NCBI GenBank assembly: GCA_964432995.1
Contig: CAYSPU010000031.1
Span: 1 to 31,461 of the forward strand
Length of the DNA: 31,461 nt
Direction: 5' to 3'
DNA from: CAYSPU01 sp964432995
Lineage (GTDB): Bacteria; Verrucomicrobiota; Verrucomicrobiia; Limisphaerales; JAHDYP01
Below, one piece after another: positions 7,691 through 14,363 of the stretch. The notes beneath the pieces were generated by a model. That model did no database searches. It was not told the DNA's origin and saw only the letters and a program-made list of their open reading frames with translations. How positions within the stretch are numbered: the first letter of the stretch is position 1; each line of letters starts with the position of its first letter. The position numbers and the translations under genes are program-made.

Positions 7691-8599
7691 ATGAATGCGA
7701 AGGCGTGTTGGATTGCCGTTCTCCTGGCTGCAGCCGCGCTGCCGGTGACGGGGGCGGAGAAGAAACTGGTCCTGATAGCGGGGAAGCCGAGTCACCCGCC
7801 GGGGATGCACGAATTCCGGGCGGGCTGCCTGCTGCTGCAGAAGAGCCTGGCGGCGGTCCAGGGCTTCGAGGTGGCGGTGCACACCGACGGTTGGCCGGCC
7901 AGCGATGCGGCATTCGACGGGGCCGACGCGGTGGTCATCTACTCCGATGGCGGAGGCGGCCACCCGGCGATCCAAGGCGAGCGCCTCAGGTTCCTCGACG
8001 GTCTGATCCGGAAGGGAATCGGATTTGGGGTGATGCACTACGCGTGCGAGGTGCCCAAGGACAAAGGCGGGCGGGAATTCCAGGAGTGGGTGGGCGGTTA
8101 CTACGAGGACAAGTATTCCTGCAATCCCATTTGGTCGGCAGAATTCAAGAAATACCCGGCGCACCCGATCACCCGCGGGCTGCGGCCGTTCGCGATCAAG
8201 GACGAGTGGTATTTCAACATGCGGTGGCGGCCGGAGACGAAGGGGATTACGCCCATCCTGGTGGCCAAGCCGTCGGATCAGGTGCGCGACGGACCCTACG
8301 TCTGGCCCGCCGGGCCGTATCCGCATATCCAGGCCGCGAAGGGGCAGGAGGAGACCCTGATGTGGGTCTACGAGGGGGCAAACGGCGGACGCGGTTTCGG
8401 CTTCACCGGCGGCCATTTCCACGAGAATTGGGCGGACGACAACTTCCGGAAGGCGATCCTGAACGCGTTCCTGTGGGTGGCGAAAGCCGAGGTTCCTGAG
8501 AACGGTGTCGAGTCGCCTGCGGTCAGTGAGGACGACCTCTACCGGAATCTGGATCCGAAGAACGGGGCCAAGCCAGTGTTCAAAGCGGCCGGCAAGTAG
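7691..8599 (+). CDS. Secreted ThuA-like protein, second paralogue
   Basis: This 302-residue protein has the same plan as the gene before it: signal peptide (residues 1 to about 22) and a ThuA-like domain. The two share long blocks, for example IYSDGGGGHP, and similar HPxTRG, DEWY, TPIL, GFTGGHFH and NLDPK motifs, so they look like an old tandem duplication. Differences include GVMHYACEVP in place of GCLHYAVEVP, which moves the cysteine four residues, and a WPAGPYPHIQAAKGQEE stretch where the first copy has NNPHVRKAVLEDK. The ATG at 7691 is the first that gives a proper signal peptide; reading-frame continuity upstream overlaps the first copy and is not expected to be coding. The gene ends the cluster, 6 bases from the convergent oxidoreductase. 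Confidence 0.87.
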   Translation: MNAKACWIAVLLAAAALPVTGAEKKLVLIAGKPSHPPGMHEFRAGCLLLQKSLAAVQGFEVAVHTDGWPASDAAFDGADAVVIYSDGGGGHPAIQGERLRFLDGLIRKGIGFGVMHYACEVPKDKGGREFQEWVGGYYEDKYSCNPIWSAEFKKYPAHPITRGLRPFAIKDEWYFNMRWRPETKGITPILVAKPSDQVRDGPYVWPAGPYPHIQAAKGQEETLMWVYEGANGGRGFGFTGGHFHENWADDNFRKAILNAFLWVAKAEVPENGVESPAVSEDDLYRNLDPKNGAKPVFKAAGK

Positions 8600-8605
8600 C
8601 CCGGT

Positions 8606-9598
8606 TCACGGTTTCAGGACGATCTTGCCCGTCAGCGCCCCCGTCTTCCGCAAGGTGCTGGCTTCCTGCAGGCGATGCGCCTCGGCGGCTTCCGCCAGCG
8701 GCAGAACACGGTCGATACCGACCTTCAGTTGCCCCGCCGCCAACCAACGGTTGATCTCGTCCGCACACGCCCGCTGCTCGTCGGGCGACGCCAGGAACAT
8801 CACGAAACCCTGCAACGAGCAGCCTTTCACATAAAACGGACCAACGGGAAAGGGTGGTCGGGCCTCGCGCCCCGCCATCAGCACCATCCGCCCGCGGGCA
8901 GCGAGCGCGCCGATCGCCCGGTCGAAGTCGGGTTCCCGAGCGGTTTCCCACCAGACCTGAACTCCGCCGGGGGCGATCTTGCGAATGGCCGCTTCGACGT
9001 TCTGGGTATTGTAGTTCAGGGCAAAATCGGCTCCCAGGCTGAGGCAACGTTCCTGTTTGGCGTCGCTCCCCGCCGTGGCGATCACCCGGGCTCCGATGAG
9101 CTTCGCCATCTGCACGACCATGGAACCCACTCCGCCCGCCCCGCCGTTGACCAGAATCGTCTCGCCCGCATGCAGACGGGCGTCGCGTCGGAGGCCCAGA
9201 TGGGCGGTGATGCCCACCAGCGCGGTCGCCGCCGCCGTCTCGTCGGTGACCTCGGGAGGCGTCGGGTAGAGCCAGCATTCGTCCACCGCAACGAGTTCGG
9301 AGAAGGTGCCCTGGCGGCCGAGGAGGCCCTGGTTGCTTCCCCAGACGCGGTCTCCGGGCTGGAAACGCCTCACCTCCGGTCCGACTTCCTGCACGGTGCC
9401 GGCCAGGTCACATCCAACCACAAACGGGAAATGAAGCGGCATCGGAACCGCACCGCTGCGGATGTAGGTGTCAATCGGGTTGACCGAGACGGCGGTCACG
9501 CGGACAAGGCACTGGGACGCGGCCGGTTGCGGGTCCGGGAGGTCGTCCACCCGGAGTTGTTCCGGCGGGCCGGTTTGCTGGATGAATGCCGCTTTCAT
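8606..9598 (-). CDS. Zinc-free NADPH:quinone oxidoreductase (MDR superfamily)
   Basis: The 330-residue product is a medium-chain dehydrogenase/reductase of the quinone oxidoreductase branch. The N-terminal GroES-like domain has VNPIDTYIRSGA where zinc enzymes have a ligand cysteine, and the structural zinc cysteines are missing, so it should be zinc-independent. The nucleotide fold carries ILVNGGAGGVGSMVVQMAK (residues 148-166), including the Rossmann glycines 152-158 used for NADPH. It likely reduces quinones or activated alkenes in the cytoplasm. It is convergent with the ThuA pair and divergent from the PUR-domain gene, so it forms a single-gene unit. The start at 9598 gives the standard MKAAFIQQTGPPEQL opening. 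Confidence 0.9.
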   Translation of the reverse strand: MKAAFIQQTGPPEQLRVDDLPDPQPAASQCLVRVTAVSVNPIDTYIRSGAVPMPLHFPFVVGCDLAGTVQEVGPEVRRFQPGDRVWGSNQGLLGRQGTFSELVAVDECWLYPTPPEVTDETAAATALVGITAHLGLRRDARLHAGETILVNGGAGGVGSMVVQMAKLIGARVIATAGSDAKQERCLSLGADFALNYNTQNVEAAIRKIAPGGVQVWWETAREPDFDRAIGALAARGRMVLMAGREARPPFPVGPFYVKGCSLQGFVMFLASPDEQRACADEINRWLAAGQLKVGIDRVLPLAEAAEAHRLQEASTLRKTGALTGKIVLKP

Positions 9599-9686
9599 GC
9601 GTATCGCCCGGAGACTGGAGGGCAGCCGCCACGATTGGCAACGGAATTCGCCCGAAAAGCAAAGGTCGTTCGGCGCAAAACTATGG

Positions 9687-9716
9687 TTGACAAACCGGGA
9701 GCGGTGAAAAAGTAAT
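9687..9716 (+). promoter_or_regulatory. Promoter for the PUR-domain gene
   Basis: TTGACA (9687-9692) and AGTAAT (9711-9716, four of six consensus positions) are separated by 18 bases. The predicted start near 9723 lies about 43 bases before the ATG at 9766 (10 bases before an alternative GTG at 9733). Confidence 0.45.
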
Positions 9717-9765
9717 TAGAGCAGAAGCGAAAGTGGGTCACTCGGGTCATAATGGAACTGTGGCT

Positions 9766-10053
9766 ATGATCTCAAACGAACGGCCATCGCCCTACGGCCA
9801 GCGGTCGGCAGCGTCCTCGAAGCCGAGTGTTGCGGAGGAGACTCACCGGACGGAGAAGATCCAGATCGAACGCAAGACATTCGTTTTCACGCTGAAAGAG
9901 AACCCGCGGGGACGATTCCTGCGAATCACCGAGGACGTTGCCGGGCGCCGCGACACGATCATCATCCCCGCGCCGGGCCTCGAGGATTTCCGCAGGCTCG
10001 TCGAAGAGATGACGCAGGCGGCATCGGAGATCCCCCCCAAGATCAATCCGTAG
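9766..10053 (+). CDS. PUR-domain (DUF3276) nucleic-acid-binding protein
   Basis: The 95-residue protein carries one PUR repeat at about residues 30-84: RKTFVFTLKENPRGRFLRIT, EDVAGRRDTIIIPAPGLEDF, RRLVEEM. The ENPRGRFLRI and TIIIP stretches are the family signature. In spirochaetes and Bacteroidota such single-repeat proteins dimerise and bind single-stranded DNA or RNA, sometimes as post-transcriptional regulators. The first 28 residues are polar and probably flexible. A GTG at 9733 in the same frame would add 11 residues; the ATG at 9766 is preferred because a GGAA ribosome-binding element precedes it. It stands alone, convergent with rsfS, with its own promoter. The family is clear; the target in this organism is unknown. 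Confidence 0.82.
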   Translation: MISNERPSPYGQRSAASSKPSVAEETHRTEKIQIERKTFVFTLKENPRGRFLRITEDVAGRRDTIIIPAPGLEDFRRLVEEMTQAASEIPPKINP

Positions 10054-10089
10054 CCGCGCCGCCGGCGCGCGACCAGCACGTCCCCAACA

Positions 10090-10105
10090 CCTGTTCGAAA
10101 ACAGG
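10090..10105. terminator. Hairpin between convergent PUR gene and rsfS
   Basis: CCTGTT (10090-10095) and AACAGG (10100-10105) form a 6-bp stem with a CGAA tetraloop, in the 65-base gap between two convergent genes. It could end transcription from both sides, but there is no long T-tract. Confidence 0.35.
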
Positions 10106-10118
10106 GAGAGCGGGTTGC

Positions 10119-10520
10119 TCAAGGGGCGGAGGGACGCCTCGGGGTTCGTGGCGTTCCCGTGGTGGCCGGCGGGGGTCTGCGCCCCCGAACATGCGGCGCG
10201 TCGCCCCACAATCCCTCGAGGTCGTACTTCGCACGTTGGGCCCCGCGCATCACGTGGACCATGACGTCGAAGTAATCGAGGACCACCCACCCGGCCTGGA
10301 GCGTGCCGTCCACCGCCCGCGGGCGCAGCTCATGGAGCTTGCGCACATTCTCCGTGACTTCATCGACGATGGCGCGGAGGTGGGGTTCGCTCGTGCCCGT
10401 GCAGATGACGAAGTAATCGGTGACCGAGGACAGCTTCCGGAGGTCGAGGATGACGATGTTCTCCGCCTTCTTCTTGTCGGCCAGTTCGCGGCACGCGAGA
10501 GCCAGCTTCTTGGAATCCAT
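10119..10520 (-). CDS. rsfS: Ribosomal silencing factor RsfS
   Basis: The 133-residue product is RsfS (RsfA/YbeB/Iojap), which binds uL14 and blocks subunit joining when nutrients are short. Core motifs are visible: residues 22-44 IVILDLRKLSSVTDYFVICT-GT-S, then IVDEVTENV and the C-terminal GWVVLDYFDVMVHVMRGAQR followed by YDLEGLWGDA. After residue 112 there is a 20-residue basic Pro/Thr/Arg tail not required by the family. The ATG at 10520 is chosen because the domain begins right after it; longer upstream reading is inside nadD in another frame. It lies 26 bases downstream of nadD, the common bacterial arrangement, so the two are probably cotranscribed. Confidence 0.94.
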   Translation of the reverse strand: MDSKKLALACRELADKKKAENIVILDLRKLSSVTDYFVICTGTSEPHLRAIVDEVTENVRKLHELRPRAVDGTLQAGWVVLDYFDVMVHVMRGAQRAKYDLEGLWGDAPHVRGRRPPPATTGTPRTPRRPSAP

Positions 10521-10546
10521 CGCGCGAGAGAATGCCCGATCGGGCT

Positions 10547-11122
10547 TCAGAGATAAAGACGCTTTTCCCGGATGGCCTCGGCCACGAGCGGGCCCACTAA
10601 CAGGTCGATCGGCAGGCCCCGCCGCACGCGTTCCCGGATCTGTGACGAGGAAACCGCCAGGGCGAAGCCGGCGAGCTGCCGGACGCGGAAAGCCTCGGGC
10701 AGCGCCACCGGCCGGGCCCCGGGACGCGGGATAATCACGAACTCGGCCAACCGGGCCAGCTCGGCCGATTCCCGCCACTGCGGCAGCGTGGCGGCATGAT
10801 CCGCACCAATCAGGTAGTGGATGGAACAGCCGGGGAACCGCCGCGCGTAGTCCCGAACGGTGTCGATCGTATAGGACACGCCCCCGCGCCGCAGCTCCTG
10901 GTCGTCAATCTCACACCCCGTCTGCCCGGCAAGGGCCAGCCGCAACAACTGCAGCCGATCCGCCGCCGCCGCCGGCGCCAGATGCGGCTTCCACGGCGAC
11001 TGCGCCGCCGGCACATAGTACAGCCGGTCCAGATGCAGTTCTTCGCGCGCCGTCTGGCCCACCAGGAGGTGCCCCAGATGCACCGGATCGAACGAACCTC
11101 CAAACAGCCCCAGATGTCGCAT
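10547..11122 (-). CDS. nadD: Nicotinate-nucleotide adenylyltransferase NadD
   Basis: The 191-residue enzyme transfers AMP from ATP to nicotinate mononucleotide, giving deamido-NAD in cytoplasmic NAD synthesis. The nucleotidyltransferase signature GGSFDPVHLGH is at residues 8-18, IGAD at 105-108, and the C-terminal SSSQIRERVRRG (158-169), the ISST-like ATP-binding motif in slightly altered form, is followed by PIDLLVGPLVAEAI. Length is normal for the family. It precedes rsfS by 26 bases. It is separated from the upstream RHH gene by 115 bases, where a promoter can be drawn, so nadD-rsfS may be an independent unit or may receive read-through. Confidence 0.96.
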   Translation of the reverse strand: MRHLGLFGGSFDPVHLGHLLVGQTAREELHLDRLYYVPAAQSPWKPHLAPAAAADRLQLLRLALAGQTGCEIDDQELRRGGVSYTIDTVRDYARRFPGCSIHYLIGADHAATLPQWRESAELARLAEFVIIPRPGARPVALPEAFRVRQLAGFALAVSSSQIRERVRRGLPIDLLVGPLVAEAIREKRLYL

Positions 11123-11193
11123 CGGAATCGCTCAGCCGGACGCCGCCCTCCGCCAGCCACCCCGGCGCGGCGGCGCCCCGCTGAATGCCGCCG

Positions 11194-11222
11194 ATGCTAT
11201 TCCGTCGACCGCCTCGTGGGAA
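11194..11222 (-). promoter_or_regulatory. Possible promoter for nadD-rsfS
   Basis: On the minus strand TTCCCA (11217-11222) and TAGCAT (11194-11199) are 17 bases apart, each matching four of six consensus positions. The predicted start near 11187 gives a leader of about 65 bases. Confidence 0.3.
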
Positions 11223-11237
11223 TTGGAAAAGCGCCGG

Positions 11238-11462
11238 CTAGTCCTGCGTCTCCAGATGCAGCCCCGTGGCCGAGTCGGATTCCGTGGACGAACCCGCGGG
11301 CGGTGGTGGCGGGGCGGGCTGGCCTTTCCGCCGCTGCACCGCCTGCCGCAGGAGATACTCGATCTGCCCGTTGACACTGCGCAGCTCGTCCTTGGCCCAA
11401 CCCTCGAGGTCCGACCAGAGCGCCTGATCAATACGGAGGAGAAACGCTTTGCGCCGATCCAT
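11238..11462 (-). CDS. Arc-type ribbon-helix-helix protein
   Basis: The 74-residue protein has an Arc-like ribbon-helix-helix fold: a short strand (KAFLLRID, residues 5-12), helix A (ALWSDLEGWAKDEL) and helix B (RSVNGQIEYLLRQAVQRRK), with the SVNGQIEYLLR pattern typical of Arc relatives. The last 28 residues are Pro/Ser/Thr-rich and likely disordered. Such proteins bind DNA as dimers through the paired beta-ribbon. It follows the SPFH gene by 10 bases and would be cotranscribed with it. A 10-bp palindrome over the predicted start of that operon (12521-12530) is a candidate site for autoregulation. No toxin gene is adjacent, so there is no evidence for a toxin-antitoxin pair. No strong ribosome-binding site was seen. 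Confidence 0.78.
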   Translation of the reverse strand: MDRRKAFLLRIDQALWSDLEGWAKDELRSVNGQIEYLLRQAVQRRKGQPAPPPPPAGSSTESDSATGLHLETQD

Positions 11463-11472
11463 GCGCCGGAAA

Positions 11473-12474
11473 TCAGGTGTAGAGCGTGCCGGTGTTGACC
11501 ACGGGGTGGACTTCCGACTCGCCGCAGAGCACGACCATCAAGTTGCTGACCATCGCCGCCCTCCGTTCGTCGTCCAGAAGCACCACGTGTTTCTCCGCCA
11601 GCTCCTTGAGGGCCATGTCCACCATGCTGACCGCGCCGTGGACGATCTTCTGGCGCGCGGCGATCACGGCCTCGGCTTGTTGGCGGCGGAGCATCGCCTG
11701 CGCGACCTCGGGCGCGTAGGCCAAGTGGGTGAGACGCGCCTCGTCCACCACCACCCCGGCCTTCGACAGACGCTCCTGCAACTCCCGCTGCAGGTCCTGA
11801 GACACTTGGTCGACCCCGCCGCGCAGAGTGGTTTCGTCCTCTTCCCCGTGGTCATAGGCGTAACGGCTCGCCAGATGCCGCACCGCGGCTTCGCTCTGGA
11901 CCCGAACGTAGTTCTCGTAGTCATCGACGTCGAAGACCGCCTGGGCGGTGTCGCGCCCCCGCCATACCACCACGGCCGCGATCTCGATCGGGTTGCCGCG
12001 CTTGTCGTTGACCTTGAGCTTGTCGCCGTTCAGGTTCCTCGCGCGCAGGCTGATCTTATTTCTGGCCGAGGACTTCCGGGCGGAGAGGTTGGCTTTCGCC
12101 GCGGCGAGGCTTGGGGCTTCAGCGCTCTGGGCCGCTGTGCCAGAGCGCCCGTTCGAATAGAAAGGGTTGCCCCAGTGAAACCCGCTCTGACGCACGGTCC
12201 CCTTGTAGGCACCGAAGAGAATGAGGACGCGAGCCTCGTTCGGCTGGAGGGTGAAGAATCCGACGAGGATGAAGATGGAGACGAGGATGATCACCAATCC
12301 AAGGGCGAAGAGACCCCACAGGGGATGCCCATCGTTTCTCTCGCCGGCAGCGATGGAGAAGATGAAGACGGTCGGGCCGAGCAGTACAAGCAATATGCTG
12401 ATAGGCAACATGATCCATCCATTATGGACGGTTACCTCGCGCTCATGGATTGGGGTCAAGGGCAGATCTTTCAT
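11473..12474 (-). CDS. SPFH/Band 7 (stomatin-like) membrane protein
   Basis: The 333-residue protein has two N-terminal membrane segments (about residues 19-43 and 51-75), then an SPFH domain starting at FTLQPNEARVLILFGAYKGT with GFHWGNPFYS, and IEIAAVVVWRG, DYENYVRVQSEAAVRHLASR and LSKAGVVVDEARLTHLAYAP. A helical segment (AQAMLRRQQAEAVIAARQKI) follows. SPFH proteins form large oligomers that organise membrane microdomains or hold proteases. The ATG at 12474 is chosen over ATG 12480 because GAGAGG sits 6 bases before it; a longer in-frame start at 12513 ignores that site. The Arc-type regulator follows by 10 bases, so the two appear to be a unit with a shared promoter. The role of such SPFH-RHH pairs is not established. 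Confidence 0.85.
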   Translation of the reverse strand: MKDLPLTPIHEREVTVHNGWIMLPISILLVLLGPTVFIFSIAAGERNDGHPLWGLFALGLVIILVSIFILVGFFTLQPNEARVLILFGAYKGTVRQSGFHWGNPFYSNGRSGTAAQSAEAPSLAAAKANLSARKSSARNKISLRARNLNGDKLKVNDKRGNPIEIAAVVVWRGRDTAQAVFDVDDYENYVRVQSEAAVRHLASRYAYDHGEEDETTLRGGVDQVSQDLQRELQERLSKAGVVVDEARLTHLAYAPEVAQAMLRRQQAEAVIAARQKIVHGAVSMVDMALKELAEKHVVLLDDERRAAMVSNLMVVLCGESEVHPVVNTGTLYT

Positions 12475-12520
12475 ATTCATCCTCTCACAGTTTCCTGTCG
12501 CATAGCCTTTCAATAGCCAT

Positions 12521-12530
12521 GTGATATCAC
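12521..12530. promoter_or_regulatory. Palindromic operator candidate at the SPFH operon start
   Basis: The 10-bp perfect palindrome GTGATATCAC lies immediately downstream of the predicted -10 and covers the predicted transcription start near 12525. It is AT-richer than its surroundings. It could bind the Arc-type dimer encoded in the same operon. This is a proposal from position and symmetry only. Confidence 0.4.
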
Positions 12531-12531
12531 T

Positions 12532-12559
12532 ATGTTATCCCGAGGTTTCGCTGTGTCAA
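12532..12559 (-). promoter_or_regulatory. Promoter for the SPFH-RHH operon
   Basis: On the minus strand a perfect TTGACA (12554-12559) is followed after 16 bases by TAACAT (12532-12537, four of six). The predicted start near 12525 leaves a leader of about 50 bases with GAGAGG before the ATG at 12474. The 386-base gap between the divergent SPFH and pgsA starts also holds the palindrome 12521-12530, a long inverted repeat at 12733-12765 and a pgsA promoter candidate. Confidence 0.55.
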
Positions 12560-12732
12560 GTGGGATGTCGTGTCCCTCCTCGGCGCCGGGACGCTATGCA
12601 AACAGTGGGGAAGGAGCCCGCGGATCTGGATCCAGCCAAATCCGCGTTCGACCCTTGCCGTCAGGCTGCAGGCAAGAATCGAGGGCAACCGCGCATGGCC
12701 CCGCCGCCGCGGAGCGGAAGTGGTCCTGCGGG

Positions 12733-12765
12733 CGGACATTTCACGCCGGGAGCGTGAAATGTCCG
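12733..12765. repeat. Perfect 14-bp inverted repeat with 5-nt loop
   Basis: CGGACATTTCACGC (12733-12746) pairs exactly with GCGTGAAATGTCCG (12752-12765) around the loop CGGGA. It lies between divergent SPFH and pgsA promoters, about 17 bases upstream of the proposed pgsA -35. No T-tract follows, and no gene end is near, so a terminator is unlikely. It may be a regulator-binding site or a copy of a dispersed palindromic repeat. Confidence 0.7.
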
Positions 12766-12781
12766 GGTTGAAGCTCCGGGC

Positions 12782-12810
12782 TGGTCAACCGGCGACGAGG
12801 TCTTTAGGAT
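12782..12810 (+). promoter_or_regulatory. Possible promoter for pgsA-pgpA
   Basis: TGGTCA (12782-12787) and TAGGAT (12805-12810), 17 bases apart, each match four of six consensus positions. The predicted start near 12817 gives a leader of about 44 bases; AAGGGAG at 12841-12847 lies rather far from the ATG at 12861. Confidence 0.35.
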
Positions 12811-12860
12811 CCAACCGGCGGCAGGGGAAGGTGCGGCTGCAAGGGAGTTCACGACCACGC

Positions 12861-13451
12861 ATGAATGTGCCCAATCAACTGACGATGGCTCGGCTGGTGC
12901 TCACGGTTGCGTTTGTGGGGGTCTTCTCGCTCCCGTTGCCCTACCGGGAGACGCTGGCACTGGCGCTGTTTGTCGGGGCGAGCATCACGGATCACTATGA
13001 CGGGAAGATCGCGCGCGAGCGCGGGTTGATCACCAACTTCGGCATTTTGATGGATCCGCTGGTGGACAAGGTATTGGTGTGTTCGGCGTTCATTGCGTTT
13101 GTGGGGGCGGACCTGATGCCGGCGTGGATGGTGATCGTGATTGTGGCGCGGGAGTTGGCGATCACGGGTTTGCGGCTGTTGGCGGCCGCCAAGAACATCG
13201 TGCTGGCCGCTGAGGGCTATGGCAAACACAAGACCGTTTCGCAGATGGTGGCGATCATCTGCATTCTGGTGTTGGTCAGCTACGGCGACTGGGGGCAGTT
13301 TGGTCGAGTGGTGTTTGACTGCCCGCTGTGGGGACGGCCATGGGTGCAGAGTCTGGCCGAGGTTTCCAAGTGGGTTGCGGTTTTCTTCACGGCGTTTTCG
13401 GGGGCGATGTATCTGCACCGGAACCGCCACCTCTATCTGAGCGAACTCTGA
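12861..13451 (+). CDS. pgsA: CDP-diacylglycerol--glycerol-3-phosphate 3-phosphatidyltransferase
   Basis: The 196-residue integral membrane enzyme condenses CDP-diacylglycerol with glycerol 3-phosphate to give phosphatidylglycerol phosphate. The CDP-alcohol phosphatidyltransferase signature D-x2-DG-x2-AR-x8-G-x3-D-x3-D is complete: D44, D47-G48, A51-R52, G61, D65, D69, within TDHYDGKIARERGLITNFGI followed by LMDPLVDK. Several membrane helices are evident (residues about 10-25, 31-42, 73-95, 127-141, 168-182). The PgsA subfamily is supported by MNVPNQLTMARL at the start and by the adjacent pgpA. The frame stays open upstream to 12570, but the ATG at 12861 gives the standard N-terminus. It ends 2 bases before the GTG of pgpA, so the two are coupled. 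Confidence 0.93.
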   Translation: MNVPNQLTMARLVLTVAFVGVFSLPLPYRETLALALFVGASITDHYDGKIARERGLITNFGILMDPLVDKVLVCSAFIAFVGADLMPAWMVIVIVARELAITGLRLLAAAKNIVLAAEGYGKHKTVSQMVAIICILVLVSYGDWGQFGRVVFDCPLWGRPWVQSLAEVSKWVAVFFTAFSGAMYLHRNRHLYLSEL

Positions 13452-13453
13452 GC

Positions 13454-13963
13454 GTGCGCAAAGCGACTCTCTGGCTGGCACAAGGATTCGGGAGCGGGCG
13501 CATCCCGTGGGCCCCGGGGACGTTCGGGTCGCTGGTGGGAATCTTGTGGCTGCTGCTGCTTCTGTTGCCGGGGTGGTTCTGGTTTTACGTGGCCGGCTGT
13601 CTTCTGGGACTTGTGGCGGCGATACCGGTTTGCGGGCGCGCCGAGGCGCTTCTGGGGAGGAAAGACCCCGGGTCCGTGGTGTTGGATGAGATTGCGGCGC
13701 TGCCGCTCGTATACCTCGGGTGGCTGGGGTGGGAGTTGCACTCGTCGGGCGCGATGTTGGACTGGAGACGGCTGGGCGGCGCGAGGGAACTCGCATTGCT
13801 CCTCGCCGGTTTCCTCCTCTTTCGGCTTCTGGATGCGGTCAAGCCGCCTCCTATCCGGGGGCTGCAACGCCTGCCTCGCGGCTGGGGCATTGTGGTTGAC
13901 GACGTTGCCGCCGGCGTGCTGGCGGGATTGGGCGTTCTGGGCTTACGCGTCTGGCTTGGGTGA
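13454..13963 (+). CDS. pgpA: Phosphatidylglycerophosphatase A
   Basis: The 169-residue membrane protein removes the phosphate from phosphatidylglycerol phosphate made by the gene before it, giving phosphatidylglycerol. PgpA hallmarks are IPWAPGTFGSLVG (residues 17-29), DPGSVVLDEIAALPLVYLG (71-89), FLLFRLLDAVKPPPIRGLQR, GWGIVVDDVAAGVLAG. The start is a GTG at 13454, two bases after the pgsA stop; this gives the normal N-terminus, whereas the longer in-frame start lies inside pgsA. Its last 21 bases overlap the convergent small membrane-protein gene. Confidence 0.93.
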   Translation: MRKATLWLAQGFGSGRIPWAPGTFGSLVGILWLLLLLLPGWFWFYVAGCLLGLVAAIPVCGRAEALLGRKDPGSVVLDEIAALPLVYLGWLGWELHSSGAMLDWRRLGGARELALLLAGFLLFRLLDAVKPPPIRGLQRLPRGWGIVVDDVAAGVLAGLGVLGLRVWLG

Positions 13964-14134
13964 CGCGGAGTCGCTCTTGGTTTGCTGGTCCCGCAGTTGC
14001 CGCTGCCATTCCTCGCGGGCGGCCCGTCGCAGGTATTCCACTCTCCGCTCGATGCGGCGGGACCGGAGCCAGTCGAACACCAGATAAGCGACCACGAGGA
14101 CGGCGAGCGCGCCGACTCCCAGCAGGAAGGGCAT
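13943..14134 (-). CDS. Small single-pass membrane protein, unknown function
   Basis: The 63-residue product has one membrane helix at residues 2-20 (MPFLLGVGALAVLVVAYLVF), then a basic, helical cytoplasmic tail (DWLRSRRIERRVEYLRRAAR, EEWQRQL) that could form a coiled coil. I do not recognise the family. The start at 14134 is preferred because a purine-rich GAGAGGAGG run precedes it; a start at 14203 would add 23 residues. The 3' end overlaps the end of pgpA by 21 bases on the other strand. It has no obvious partner. Codon pattern and the clean membrane-tail plan make it likely to be real, but without homology it could still be spurious. Confidence 0.55.
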   Translation of the reverse strand: MPFLLGVGALAVLVVAYLVFDWLRSRRIERRVEYLRRAAREEWQRQLRDQQTKSDSASPKPDA

Positions 14135-14363
14135 GGCCTCCTCTCTCCAGCGCCGGGATCCGGGTTTCGGGAGCGTGGCTTCTGTTCCGGGAGGTAGGGC
14201 CATGCGTTCAGTCCTCGCTGCGGCCGGGGCAGCGATCCTCTGAAAGCAGCACCAGCCTCACGATCATTAGGGCAGTTCTGGCAAGGGCGCAAGGGCAGAT
14301 CGCTCCCGCGCTCGTCGGCGCCCGGTCTTGCCTGCGCGGCCCGGGGCGGCATGATGGGTGCCG

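Noticed and set aside
10054..10118. tRNA-like look of the hairpin with a TTCGAA segment
   Set aside because: Only one short stem; no acceptor, D or anticodon arms can be drawn.
11238..11462. Toxin-antitoxin reading of the RHH gene
   Set aside because: The neighbour is an SPFH membrane protein, not a toxin family, and no small toxin-like frame overlaps.
12570..12860. In-frame upstream extension of pgsA by 97 codons
   Set aside because: Basic, low-conservation composition, includes the long inverted repeat, and PgsA proteins begin at the MNVPNQLT position.
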